DNA from: Paenibacillus sp. E222 | GTDB taxonomy: Bacteria > Bacillota > Bacilli > Paenibacillales > Paenibacillaceae | Reading direction: 5' to 3' | NCBI RefSeq assembly: GCF_013401555.1 | Contig: NZ_CP058552.1 | Coordinates: 2,666,001 to 2,730,000, forward strand | Length of the DNA stretch: 64,000 bases | Shown: positions 56,766-64,000 of the stretch, in pieces | Numbering within the stretch: position 1 is the stretch's first letter | Layout of the letters: the number at the start of each line of letters is the position of its first letter | Program-made: the position numbers and the translations under genes | Notes under the pieces: model-generated | What the model was told of the DNA's origin: nothing | Databases searched by the model: none | What the model saw: the letters and a program-made list of their open reading frames with translations, nothing else

Positions 56766-58241
56766 TTGTTGAATCAACCTTATGGTTTGCGGTTCGATAT
56801 TTATGAGCGCGTTCATTTGTCAGAGGGAGTCCCTGCGATTGAGGAACTGGAGGAAATTGAGTTATATCCCCGTATTCAGGTGATCGGTCAGGATGATCAT
56901 GCAACATTACGAGGTCATCTTTTGCTAACAGGTGCGTATCGGGGAGAGAATGAGATCTCGGAGGAACTCAAACATTTTATCCCGGTGGAGATCACGGTAC
57001 CCTTGAACCGGGTAAGATCGCTTGAGGATATTTCCATTGAGATCGAAAATTTTGATGTCGATTTGTTATCCGACCGAAGTCTGAACATTACTGGCGTATT
57101 GTCGCTACGCGGCATCGAGGGCTTTCCGGTGGAGGAACCGCAGGTCTGGTCAGCAGATGAATTTACCGTTATACATTCGCCCGATCCTAGGCAGGGCGAC
57201 CGTTCAGCTGACACAGAGCAGACAGGCAGCTCTCCCAATGTATTTGCTCAGGAGTATTTGCTTCAACGGAGCGAAGAGGAGCTGCAGCGGGAACATCTAT
57301 TTCAAGCTACTCCCGAACCGTTTCAGTCTTGGCAGCAAGGGGATGGGAACGCGGAGCAAAGCAAAATAGGAGCTGAAAACGAAGAGTCCTCATCCTTGAG
57401 GGACAAGGAGGATGAAACGCAAGCGGAAGTGTTGTCCGATACGCCTTCTCCCGTTTCGTCTTTTTTGGCGGAGACAGCCGACAGGTTGGCTTCTTACCCT
57501 GAATCCGAGCCTTTGCTTCCTCTGGCTGAAGAGTCGTCTGTCTGGTCCGAGCCTTCCGTCGAGACCTTACATACGAACTTGAGGAATTCGGAACAGGCCG
57601 ATTCCAAGCGGGACGCGCAGCCTTCCGATGAACCTGCAGCACCGGACGTATGGCATTTTGAATCTGCCCGATCCGAACCAAAGCAAGAGGAGAAGGCGGT
57701 TGCAGATGTCCCGGCAGGTTCGCAGTCAGAGAACTGGCAGGATGTCTTTGCAGCGTCTGAACCGGAAATTTCAGAGGAAGACAGACCTCCTCTTGAAGCG
57801 TTGGACACGAATGAGTCCGTTGAAAAAGAAGCATTTATTCCTGAACCTGTGGCTGAGACGGAAGACAAGCCGGAGCTCAAGGTTGCTTTTGGCAGCAAGA
57901 GAGAGACTGCGCCCAAACAGGAAGAAGGCGTGGGCATCTCCTCCTTGTTATCCTCTGGCAGAGTGACACGTGAAGCGGAAGCAGAACGGGAGCAAGAGGC
58001 ACTCGCTGGAGTCCTGCAGGAAGAAGCATACCAGCCTGATGATGTAGAGTGGAAGAACCTGTTTCTCGGCACCATTGTCGATCAGACTCCGTTCCGTAAG
58101 GTGAAATTATGCATTGTACAGCGTGAAGAGACACTCGATACTATAGCAGACCGATATCAGTTAAGTACCCGAGAGCTCCAGTTGTATAATCGTCTTTCCG
58201 AACAGGTTGTGGAAGAAGGACAGATTCTATATATCCCTTAA
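56766..58241 (+). CDS. SpoVID-like spore coat morphogenetic protein with C-terminal LysM
   Basis: 491 aa. The N-terminal ~135 aa match the SpoVID coat domain (LRFDIYERVHLSEG, ELEEIELYPRIQVIGQDDHATLRGHLLLTGAY). A ~270-aa acidic, low-complexity, probably disordered region follows, and a LysM motif ends the protein (CIVQREETLDTIADRYQLSTRELQLYNRL...ILYIP). The place after hemL and before valS is that of B. subtilis spoVID. In Bacillus it directs coat encasement of the forespore. TTG start at 56766 with AAAGGAGG 9 nt before. Confidence 0.82.
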   Translation: MLNQPYGLRFDIYERVHLSEGVPAIEELEEIELYPRIQVIGQDDHATLRGHLLLTGAYRGENEISEELKHFIPVEITVPLNRVRSLEDISIEIENFDVDLLSDRSLNITGVLSLRGIEGFPVEEPQVWSADEFTVIHSPDPRQGDRSADTEQTGSSPNVFAQEYLLQRSEEELQREHLFQATPEPFQSWQQGDGNAEQSKIGAENEESSSLRDKEDETQAEVLSDTPSPVSSFLAETADRLASYPESEPLLPLAEESSVWSEPSVETLHTNLRNSEQADSKRDAQPSDEPAAPDVWHFESARSEPKQEEKAVADVPAGSQSENWQDVFAASEPEISEEDRPPLEALDTNESVEKEAFIPEPVAETEDKPELKVAFGSKRETAPKQEEGVGISSLLSSGRVTREAEAEREQEALAGVLQEEAYQPDDVEWKNLFLGTIVDQTPFRKVKLCIVQREETLDTIADRYQLSTRELQLYNRLSEQVVEEGQILYIP

Positions 58242-58269
58242 CCTGTAGGCAGGTTTAATGACCATTTCG

Positions 58270-58300
58270 ACCCGTGATCCCTTGAGGATGGCGGGTTTTT
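58270..58300 (+). terminator. Terminator of the spoVID-like gene
   Basis: ACCCGTGATCC, loop CTTGA, GGATGGCGGGT and five T. Confidence 0.75.
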
Positions 58301-58353
58301 GCTTTATCTGCCCTCAACCTGCATTGCAGCACGCTTTTTCCGCTGTTGTCAGG

Positions 58354-58382
58354 TTGACTATCGGGCACGGGCAGGGTATGAT
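58354..58382 (+). promoter_or_regulatory. Promoter of valS
   Basis: TTGACT, 17-bp spacer, TATGAT, just before the T-box leader. Confidence 0.75.
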
Positions 58383-58389
58383 GTGTTTA

Positions 58390-58700
58390 GGTTTTTTGAA
58401 GAACAACGTGGATCGGGAGTAGTAGACAGTATGACCTTTCAGAGAGCGGGATTGTAGCGCTGGGAAATTCCGTAGGAACCAACTGATCGAAGTCGCCCGG
58501 GAGTTGCCTGTTTGAATACAAGGGATGAGTAACTTTAGTATCATTCATTCCTAAGGTAGGATGGGCCGGTCGCAGCCGTTATCTGCTTGAAGTGTCACGT
58601 AAGTATAGAAGGGGTAGTCTATCTTCTATCTGCGTGAAACAAAGGTGGTACCGCGAAAGCTAACCTTTCGTCCTTTGATGGATGAAAGGTTTTTTTTGTT
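58390..58700 (+). promoter_or_regulatory. Val T-box leader (tRNA-sensing riboswitch) of valS
   Basis: The T-box core AAAGGTGGTACCGCG (58641-58655) with variable base T pairs with the A-discriminator of tRNA-Val. Stem I region contains the GGAGTAGTA and AGAGAGCGGG segments, and the likely specifier codon GTC (Val) at 58492-58494 after GATCGAA. A terminator AACCTTTCGTCC/GGATGAAAGGTT with eight T (58661-58698) competes with the antiterminator. Uncharged tRNA-Val should allow read-through into valS. Confidence 0.9.
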
Positions 58701-58737
58701 TTTTGGCGATGATGAATAAGTAACGGAGGAATGACAC

Positions 58738-61404
58738 ATGTCTGAACAAAAAAATTCAGCTGCAACAGAAATGCCAACCACATATGATCCGAAAGCTGCG
58801 GAACAAAAATGGTATTCCACTTGGATGGAAAATGGATATTTCAAGGCAGGCCAGCGCAAAGACGCTGAACCTTATACGATTGTAATTCCACCCCCGAACG
58901 TAACCGGAATGCTCCATATCGGGCATGCGCTCGATTTTACACTGCAGGATATTCTGATTCGTACCAAGCGGATGCAGGGCTATGATGCACTGTGGCTGCC
59001 GGGTTCTGACCATGCAGGTATTGCTACTCAAACCAAAGTAGAGCAGAAATTGCGTGAAGAAGGTCAGACTCGTTATGATCTGGGACGCGAAAAGTTCTTG
59101 GAGAAGGTATGGGACTGGAAGGAGCAATACGCAACAACCATTCGTCAGCAATGGGGCAAAATGGGCTTGTCTCTCGATTACTCGCGTGAACGTTTTACAC
59201 TGGACGAAGGTCTATCCCAGGCTGTACGTAAAGTGTTTGTTCAACTGTATGAAAAAGGCCTCATTTATCGTGGCAAACGAATCATTAACTGGGACCCGGT
59301 GAACCGGACTGCACTGTCCGACATTGAGGTTGAATATAAAGAAGTTCAGGGTCACTTGTACCACCTGCGTTATCCGCTCAAAGACGGAAGTGGTTATGTC
59401 ACAGTAGCGACTACTCGCCCGGAAACGATGCTGGGAGATACGGCAGTTGCTGTTCATCCGAAGGATGAGCGTTACGCAGACATGATTGGCAAGGTGCTCG
59501 TTCTGCCTATTATCGGACGCGAAATTCCGGTTATTGCAGATGAGTATGTAGATAAAGATTTCGGAAGCGGCGCCGTGAAAATTACGCCTGCTCATGATCC
59601 GAATGACTTCGAAGTGGGCCTCCGTCATGATCTGCCGCAGATTACGGTGATGGATGAGACGGGTACGATGAATGCCGAAGCAGGCAAATATCAGGGACTT
59701 GATCGCAGCGACTGCCGTAAGCAGATTGTTGCCGACCTGCAAGAACAGGGCGTATTGATCAACATCGAGGATCATACGCATCAGGTTGGACACAGTGAAC
59801 GTACAGGAGCTGTCGTTGAGCCATATTTGTCGACACAGTGGTTTGTTGAGATGAAGCCACTCGCAGAAAAAGCGATTGAGAAGCAACAAAGCGGTGAAGG
59901 GGTTCATTTTGTTCCGGATCGTTTTGAGAAAACGTATCTGAACTGGATCGAGAATGTTCGTGACTGGTGTATCTCTCGTCAATTGTGGTGGGGTCATCGT
60001 ATTCCTGCCTGGTATGACGAGGAGACTGGAGAAGTTATTGTATCTGCTGAAGATCCGACAACATTGCCAGAATACGCTGGACGCAAGCTGAGACAGGATG
60101 AAGACGTTCTGGATACATGGTTCAGCTCCGCATTATGGCCATTCTCTACATTAGGCTGGCCGGAAGACACGGAAGATCTGAAACGTTATTACCCGACAAG
60201 TGTACTCGTAACAGGGTATGACATTATTTATTTCTGGGTGGCGCGCATGATCTTTACCGCTCTGGAGTTCACGGAAGAAGTTCCGTTCAAGGATGTGCTG
60301 ATGCACGGTCTTGTTCGTGATGCAGACGGACGCAAGATGTCCAAATCGCTCGGCAATGGTGTTGATCCGTTGGATGTGATTGAGAAATATGGTGCGGATG
60401 CAATGCGTTACATGATCTCTACAAGCAGCACTCCGGGTCAGGATCTCCGTTTCCGCTGGGAGCGGGTTGAACAGGCTCGTAACTTTGCCAATAAAATCTG
60501 GAATGCATCGCGCTTCGCTTTGATGAATCTGGAAGGGTTCACCTATGAAGATCGTGATATTAGTGGAGACCTTGGAACAGCGGATTATTGGATTTTGCAC
60601 CGCCTGAACGAAACTTCTCGTGATATTACGCGTCTAATCGAAGCATATGAATTTGGAGAAACAGGCCGTTTGCTGTATAACTTTATTTGGGATGACTTGT
60701 GTGACTGGTATATTGAATTTGCGAAGTTGTCCTTCTATGGTGAAGATCCGGTTGCCAAGAAGAAAACACAATCGGTACTTGCTTATGTGTTGGATCAGAC
60801 TATGCGCCTGATTCATCCGTTCATGCCGTACATTTCGGAAGAGATTTGGCAGCATCTGCCGCATGAAGGCGAGACGATTACGTTGGCTTCCTGGCCGGTG
60901 TATGACCCTGCGTTGGAGAACCCAGAAGCAGTTGCCGAGATGAACCTGCTTATGGATACCATTCGTGCAGTACGAAACATCCGTGCAGAAGTAAACGTAC
61001 CAATGAGCAAGAAAATTGAATTGATGGTGAAAGCGAACAACGCAGAGACATCCAGCATCATTGAACGCAACAGCCATTACATCAAACGTTTCTGTAATAC
61101 GTCCGAGTTCGACAGCGGCCTGGATCTGAGCTCACCGGATAAATCAATGACTGCTGTCATTACTGGGGCTGAGCTGTACTTGCCGCTGGCGGGTCTTATT
61201 GATATTGATCAGGAAGTGGCTCGTCTGGAGAAAGAGTTGCAGAACCTTGAGGGCGAAGTACTCCGTGTGGAGAAAAAGCTGGCGAACGAAGGCTTTGTTG
61301 CCAAGGCTCCTGCCAAGGTTATCGAGGAAGAGCGCGCCAAGCAAGCGGATTATTCCGATAAACGGGATAAGGTGATTGCACGAATCAAGGAACTGAAAGG
61401 TTAA
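58738..61404 (+). CDS. valS: Valyl-tRNA synthetase
   Basis: 888 aa. Class I motifs HIGH ([12 protein letters not shown]) and KMSKS ([11 protein letters not shown]); editing CP1 domain with [21 protein letters not shown]-terminal coiled coil ([25 protein letters not shown]). CGGAGGAA precedes the ATG. Controlled by the T-box above. Confidence 0.98.
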   Translation: MSEQKNSAATEMPTTYDPKAAEQKWYSTWMENGYFKAGQRKDAEPYTIVIPPPNVTGMLHIGHALDFTLQDILIRTKRMQGYDALWLPGSDHAGIATQTKVEQKLREEGQTRYDLGREKFLEKVWDWKEQYATTIRQQWGKMGLSLDYSRERFTLDEGLSQAVRKVFVQLYEKGLIYRGKRIINWDPVNRTALSDIEVEYKEVQGHLYHLRYPLKDGSGYVTVATTRPETMLGDTAVAVHPKDERYADMIGKVLVLPIIGREIPVIADEYVDKDFGSGAVKITPAHDPNDFEVGLRHDLPQITVMDETGTMNAEAGKYQGLDRSDCRKQIVADLQEQGVLINIEDHTHQVGHSERTGAVVEPYLSTQWFVEMKPLAEKAIEKQQSGEGVHFVPDRFEKTYLNWIENVRDWCISRQLWWGHRIPAWYDEETGEVIVSAEDPTTLPEYAGRKLRQDEDVLDTWFSSALWPFSTLGWPEDTEDLKRYYPTSVLVTGYDIIYFWVARMIFTALEFTEEVPFKDVLMHGLVRDADGRKMSKSLGNGVDPLDVIEKYGADAMRYMISTSSTPGQDLRFRWERVEQARNFANKIWNASRFALMNLEGFTYEDRDISGDLGTADYWILHRLNETSRDITRLIEAYEFGETGRLLYNFIWDDLCDWYIEFAKLSFYGEDPVAKKKTQSVLAYVLDQTMRLIHPFMPYISEEIWQHLPHEGETITLASWPVYDPALENPEAVAEMNLLMDTIRAVRNIRAEVNVPMSKKIELMVKANNAETSSIIERNSHYIKRFCNTSEFDSGLDLSSPDKSMTAVITGAELYLPLAGLIDIDQEVARLEKELQNLEGEVLRVEKKLANEGFVAKAPAKVIEEERAKQADYSDKRDKVIARIKELKG

Positions 61405-61409
61405 TATAT

Positions 61410-61452
61410 TCGGGTCGGATGGAGTGCTTATGCGCCATCCGGCCGCTTTTTT
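61410..61452 (+). terminator. Terminator between valS and folC
   Basis: GGTCGGATGG pairs with CCATCCGGCC, then GCTTTTTT. Confidence 0.75.
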
Positions 61453-61481
61453 CAACCAAACTCAAACCGAAGGTGAATCAT

Positions 61482-62858
61482 ATGACGGAACTTAACGGGA
61501 CAGAAATAGCATCTCCTTTACTTACCTATGACGAGGCCGTGAACTGGATCAATGGCCTTATTCCTTTTGGCATCCGACCTGGATTGGAACGAATCGAGGG
61601 ATTGATGTCATTGCTGGGCAATCCTCACCAGCGTCTCAAATTTATTCATGTCGCGGGAACGAACGGCAAAGGTTCGACTTGCGCTTTTTTGACGTCAGTG
61701 CTTCTTCAGGCGGGATATGATGTTGGAACGTTCACATCCCCGTATATCACCAAATTCACAAACCGTTTTCAGTACAACGGTGAGGACATCCCGGAAGAAA
61801 CGTTGCTCAAACTCTCGAACCGTCTGTATCCGTTGGTTCAAGAGATGGCTTCAACTCCCCTTGGATCACCCACGATGTTTGAGGTATCCACAGCACTCGC
61901 CCTTCTGTATTATGCGGAAGAGTGCTACCCGGACATTGTGGTATGGGAGACAGGGCTCGGGGGAAGGATGGACGTAACGAATATTGTTACACCCGTGGTA
62001 TCGGTCATTACCAATATCGGTATGGACCATACGGATGTACTGGGAGATACGATTGAGGCGATTGCTGGAGAGAAGGCAGGCATTATTAAGGCGGGGGTAC
62101 CCGTTGTTACCTGTGCCACGCAGCCAGAGGCTGTGAAGGTGATTCAGGAAACGGCAGAGCGGCTGCGTTCAACCGTGTATCTGGCGGGAGATCGTTTCTC
62201 CTATCATAGGCTGGACAGTGATGAGAACGGACAATCTTTTCATTTTACAGGACCGTTCCGTGATCTGGACGTTCGTATTCGCATGCAGGGCGTACATCAA
62301 TGCGATAATGCTGCGGGCGCACTTATGGTACTGGAGTTGCTTCGCCAATACATGGCATTTATGCTGGATGATGAAGATATTGCACTTGGACTGGAACATG
62401 CCTTCTGGGCAGGACGGTTCGAGAAAGTGGTTGATCAGCCCCGCATTGTTCTGGATGGAGCACATAATCCGGAGGGTGCCGAATCACTGGCCAAGAGCAT
62501 TATCGACGTATATCCTCACAACAAGTTAATTTTGATGATGGGCATGCTGGCGAATAAGCATCACGAAGCGTATTTGCAGCATATACTGCCACTAGTGGAT
62601 ACGCTGATCCTGACCGAGCCAGATTTCCGACGCAAAATGGATGCAGCCGATTTGCTGCAGATCGTCGAACGGGTACGTCCCGCCATTGCGAAACCGGAGC
62701 TGGAAATCATCGTCGAGCCCGAATGGGCAAAGGCACTTGATCTATTGAAGTCACGGACGGAAGCGGAAGATCTGGGGGTGGTGTCCGGCACATTGTACCT
62801 CATTGCAGATGTGCGGGCAGCCCTTTTGCATCAAACCGATTCTGAAAAAGGTTGGTGA
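61482..62858 (+). CDS. folC: Bifunctional folylpolyglutamate/dihydrofolate synthase
   Basis: 458 aa. Mur-ligase fold: P-loop [53 protein letters not shown], and the C-terminal [10 protein letters not shown]. Adds glutamates to folates. ATG 61482 has AAGGTGAATC upstream; the frame back to 61419 spans the terminator and is rejected. Confidence 0.96.
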   Translation: MTELNGTEIASPLLTYDEAVNWINGLIPFGIRPGLERIEGLMSLLGNPHQRLKFIHVAGTNGKGSTCAFLTSVLLQAGYDVGTFTSPYITKFTNRFQYNGEDIPEETLLKLSNRLYPLVQEMASTPLGSPTMFEVSTALALLYYAEECYPDIVVWETGLGGRMDVTNIVTPVVSVITNIGMDHTDVLGDTIEAIAGEKAGIIKAGVPVVTCATQPEAVKVIQETAERLRSTVYLAGDRFSYHRLDSDENGQSFHFTGPFRDLDVRIRMQGVHQCDNAAGALMVLELLRQYMAFMLDDEDIALGLEHAFWAGRFEKVVDQPRIVLDGAHNPEGAESLAKSIIDVYPHNKLILMMGMLANKHHEAYLQHILPLVDTLILTEPDFRRKMDAADLLQIVERVRPAIAKPELEIIVEPEWAKALDLLKSRTEAEDLGVVSGTLYLIADVRAALLHQTDSEKGW

Positions 62859-62863
62859 AAGTT

Positions 62864-64000
62864 TTGTTAAATACATCGGAACACGTTCATTTTATAGGAA
62901 TTGGCGGATATGGCATGAGTGCCATCGCGAGAGTTATGCTTGAGATGGGATACACCGTTACCGGATCGGATGTCGCTTCACAGGAGTTGACCGAGAAGCT
63001 GGCAGCCAAGGGAGCGAAAATATATATCGGACATACAGCAGAGCACGTAAATGGGGCAGACCTCGTTGTCTACTCTACGGCTGCTCCGGCTGATAATGTG
63101 GAGCGGGTAGCAGCTGAAAAGCTGAACATCCCGATTCTGCATCGCGCCCAGATGCTCGCACGTTTGCTGAATGAGCGCAAAGGTGTGGCTGTAGCCGGGG
63201 CTCATGGCAAAACAACCACGTCATCCATGATTGCACTTGTTATGGATAAATGTGATACAGACCCGACATACATTATTGGCGGGGAGATCATGAACGTGGG
63301 GACCAACGCCAAGGCAGGTCAAGGCGACTGGGTCGTTGCCGAGGCGGATGAGAGCGACGGTTCATTTTTGCAGTATCACCCTTGGCTCGGTATTGTGACG
63401 AATATTGAAGCGGATCATCTTGAGAACTACAACAGTGATTTTGAGGAACTCAAAAAGGCTTATGTGCAGTTCCTGAGTCAGATTCGTCCAGAAGGCACGG
63501 CTATTGTGTGTGCTGACGACGAGAATGTTCAGGCCATTTTGCCAGAGCTGAAATCACGGGTAACCACATACGGCATTGATTATGCTGCTGATTATACGGC
63601 AACAGATATCGTGCTTGGCGACCGCCGAATTTCCTTCACGATGAGCCATCAGGGCAATGTGTTGGGTACGGTGGAGCTGTCAGTTCCAGGTAAACATAAC
63701 GTTTATAATGCGATGGCTACGGTCATCACCTGTCTGGAAGCAGGTATTCCATTTGAGAAAATTACGGCTGCCATTATCCAGTTCCATGGAGCAAAACGCA
63801 GATTCCAGGTGCTGGGCGAGGCGCGTGATATGCTGATTATTGATGACTATGCGCATCACCCGACCGAGATTGAGGCTACAATCAGTGCGGCCAAAGCAAC
63901 GGGGAAACGTATCATTGCGGTATTCCAGCCACAGCGTTACACACGTACGTTCTTCCTGCTTGATGCGTTCAGTCGTGCCTTTGCAGAAGCGGATGAGGTT
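62864..64000 (+). CDS. murC: UDP-N-acetylmuramate--L-alanine ligase, 3' truncated by window edge
   Basis: About 379 codons seen, no stop before the edge. Start [19 protein letters not shown] is the MurC N-terminal Rossmann motif; ATP site [38 protein letters not shown] near the edge. Adds L-Ala to UDP-MurNAc. TTG 62864 or GTG 62855 (GTGA overlap with folC stop) may be the start. Confidence 0.93.
   Translation, partial: MLNTSEHVHFIGIGGYGMSAIARVMLEMGYTVTGSDVASQELTEKLAAKGAKIYIGHTAEHVNGADLVVYSTAAPADNVERVAAEKLNIPILHRAQMLARLLNERKGVAVAGAHGKTTTSSMIALVMDKCDTDPTYIIGGEIMNVGTNAKAGQGDWVVAEADESDGSFLQYHPWLGIVTNIEADHLENYNSDFEELKKAYVQFLSQIRPEGTAIVCADDENVQAILPELKSRVTTYGIDYAADYTATDIVLGDRRISFTMSHQGNVLGTVELSVPGKHNVYNAMATVITCLEAGIPFEKITAAIIQFHGAKRRFQVLGEARDMLIIDDYAHHPTEIEATISAAKATGKRIIAVFQPQRYTRTFFLLDAFSRAFAEADEV

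Noticed and set aside
57307..58134. Antisense and alternative frames in the spoVID-like linker
   Set aside because: The low-complexity acidic linker gives open frames by composition only.
59212..59997. 261-aa frame antisense to valS
   Set aside because: Same reason: shadow of a certain gene.

Overview
The window reads as chromosome of an endospore-forming Firmicute, most likely a Paenibacillus (inference). Grounds: roughly balanced GC; strong AGGAGG-type ribosome binding sites with many TTG, GTG and possibly ATT starts; sporulation and germination genes (gerM, lonB, a spoVID-like gene); a Val T-box leader; and gene order matching the Bacillus subtilis blocks gerM-rph-ysnA and ysoA-tig-clpX-lonB-lonA-ysxC-hemAXCDBL-spoVID-valS-folC. 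No phage, plasmid, transposase or CRISPR is seen.

Layout. 0.1-6.7 kb: three catabolic genes (GH106-like rhamnosidase, NodB-type deacetylase, GH105 unsaturated-uronyl hydrolase), all without signal peptides, probably acting on imported pectin or rhamnogalacturonan fragments. 6.8-9.8 kb: DUF72 protein, a SAM methyltransferase and an MBL-fold hydrolase. 9.9-12.1 kb: a probable flavin/redox operon (small secreted Asp/Asn/Ser-rich protein, ApbE FMN transferase, ferric-reductase-like membrane protein). 12.2-15.6 kb: pgpA-like gene, then gerM-rph-rdgB. 15.9-21.2 kb: a five-gene operon of the uncharacterised STM4015-STM4014-STM4013-STM4012-STM4011 families (leucine-rich repeat protein, ATP-grasp, sulfatase-like hydrolase, two radical SAM enzymes). 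This is the best candidate for an undescribed system. 21.5-26.6 kb: a chemoreceptor, an AsnB/AsnO-type asparagine synthetase, three small unknown genes and a DUF4870 membrane protein.

26.9-34.7 kb: two tRNA-Arg(UCU) genes in opposite orientation, each followed by tandem ~132-bp repeats that carry a tRNA-like 35-nt minihelix and a terminator. They bracket a methyltransferase, a large secreted subtilase and an MFS exporter, so the segment could invert.

34.9-64 kb: conserved housekeeping block. Protein quality control (ysoA-like, tig, clpP, clpX, lonB, lon), ispG, engB, an unknown gene, speD, the heme/siroheme operon (hemA-hemX-sirC-hemC-cobA/hemD-hemB-hemL), an RluA-family pseudouridine synthase, a SpoVID-like LysM protein, T-box-controlled valS, folC, and murC running off the right edge.

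Several CDS starts were moved from the longest possible start to the one with a good ribosome binding site. Two genes (4468 and 34922) appear to use non-standard start codons behind strong binding sites.
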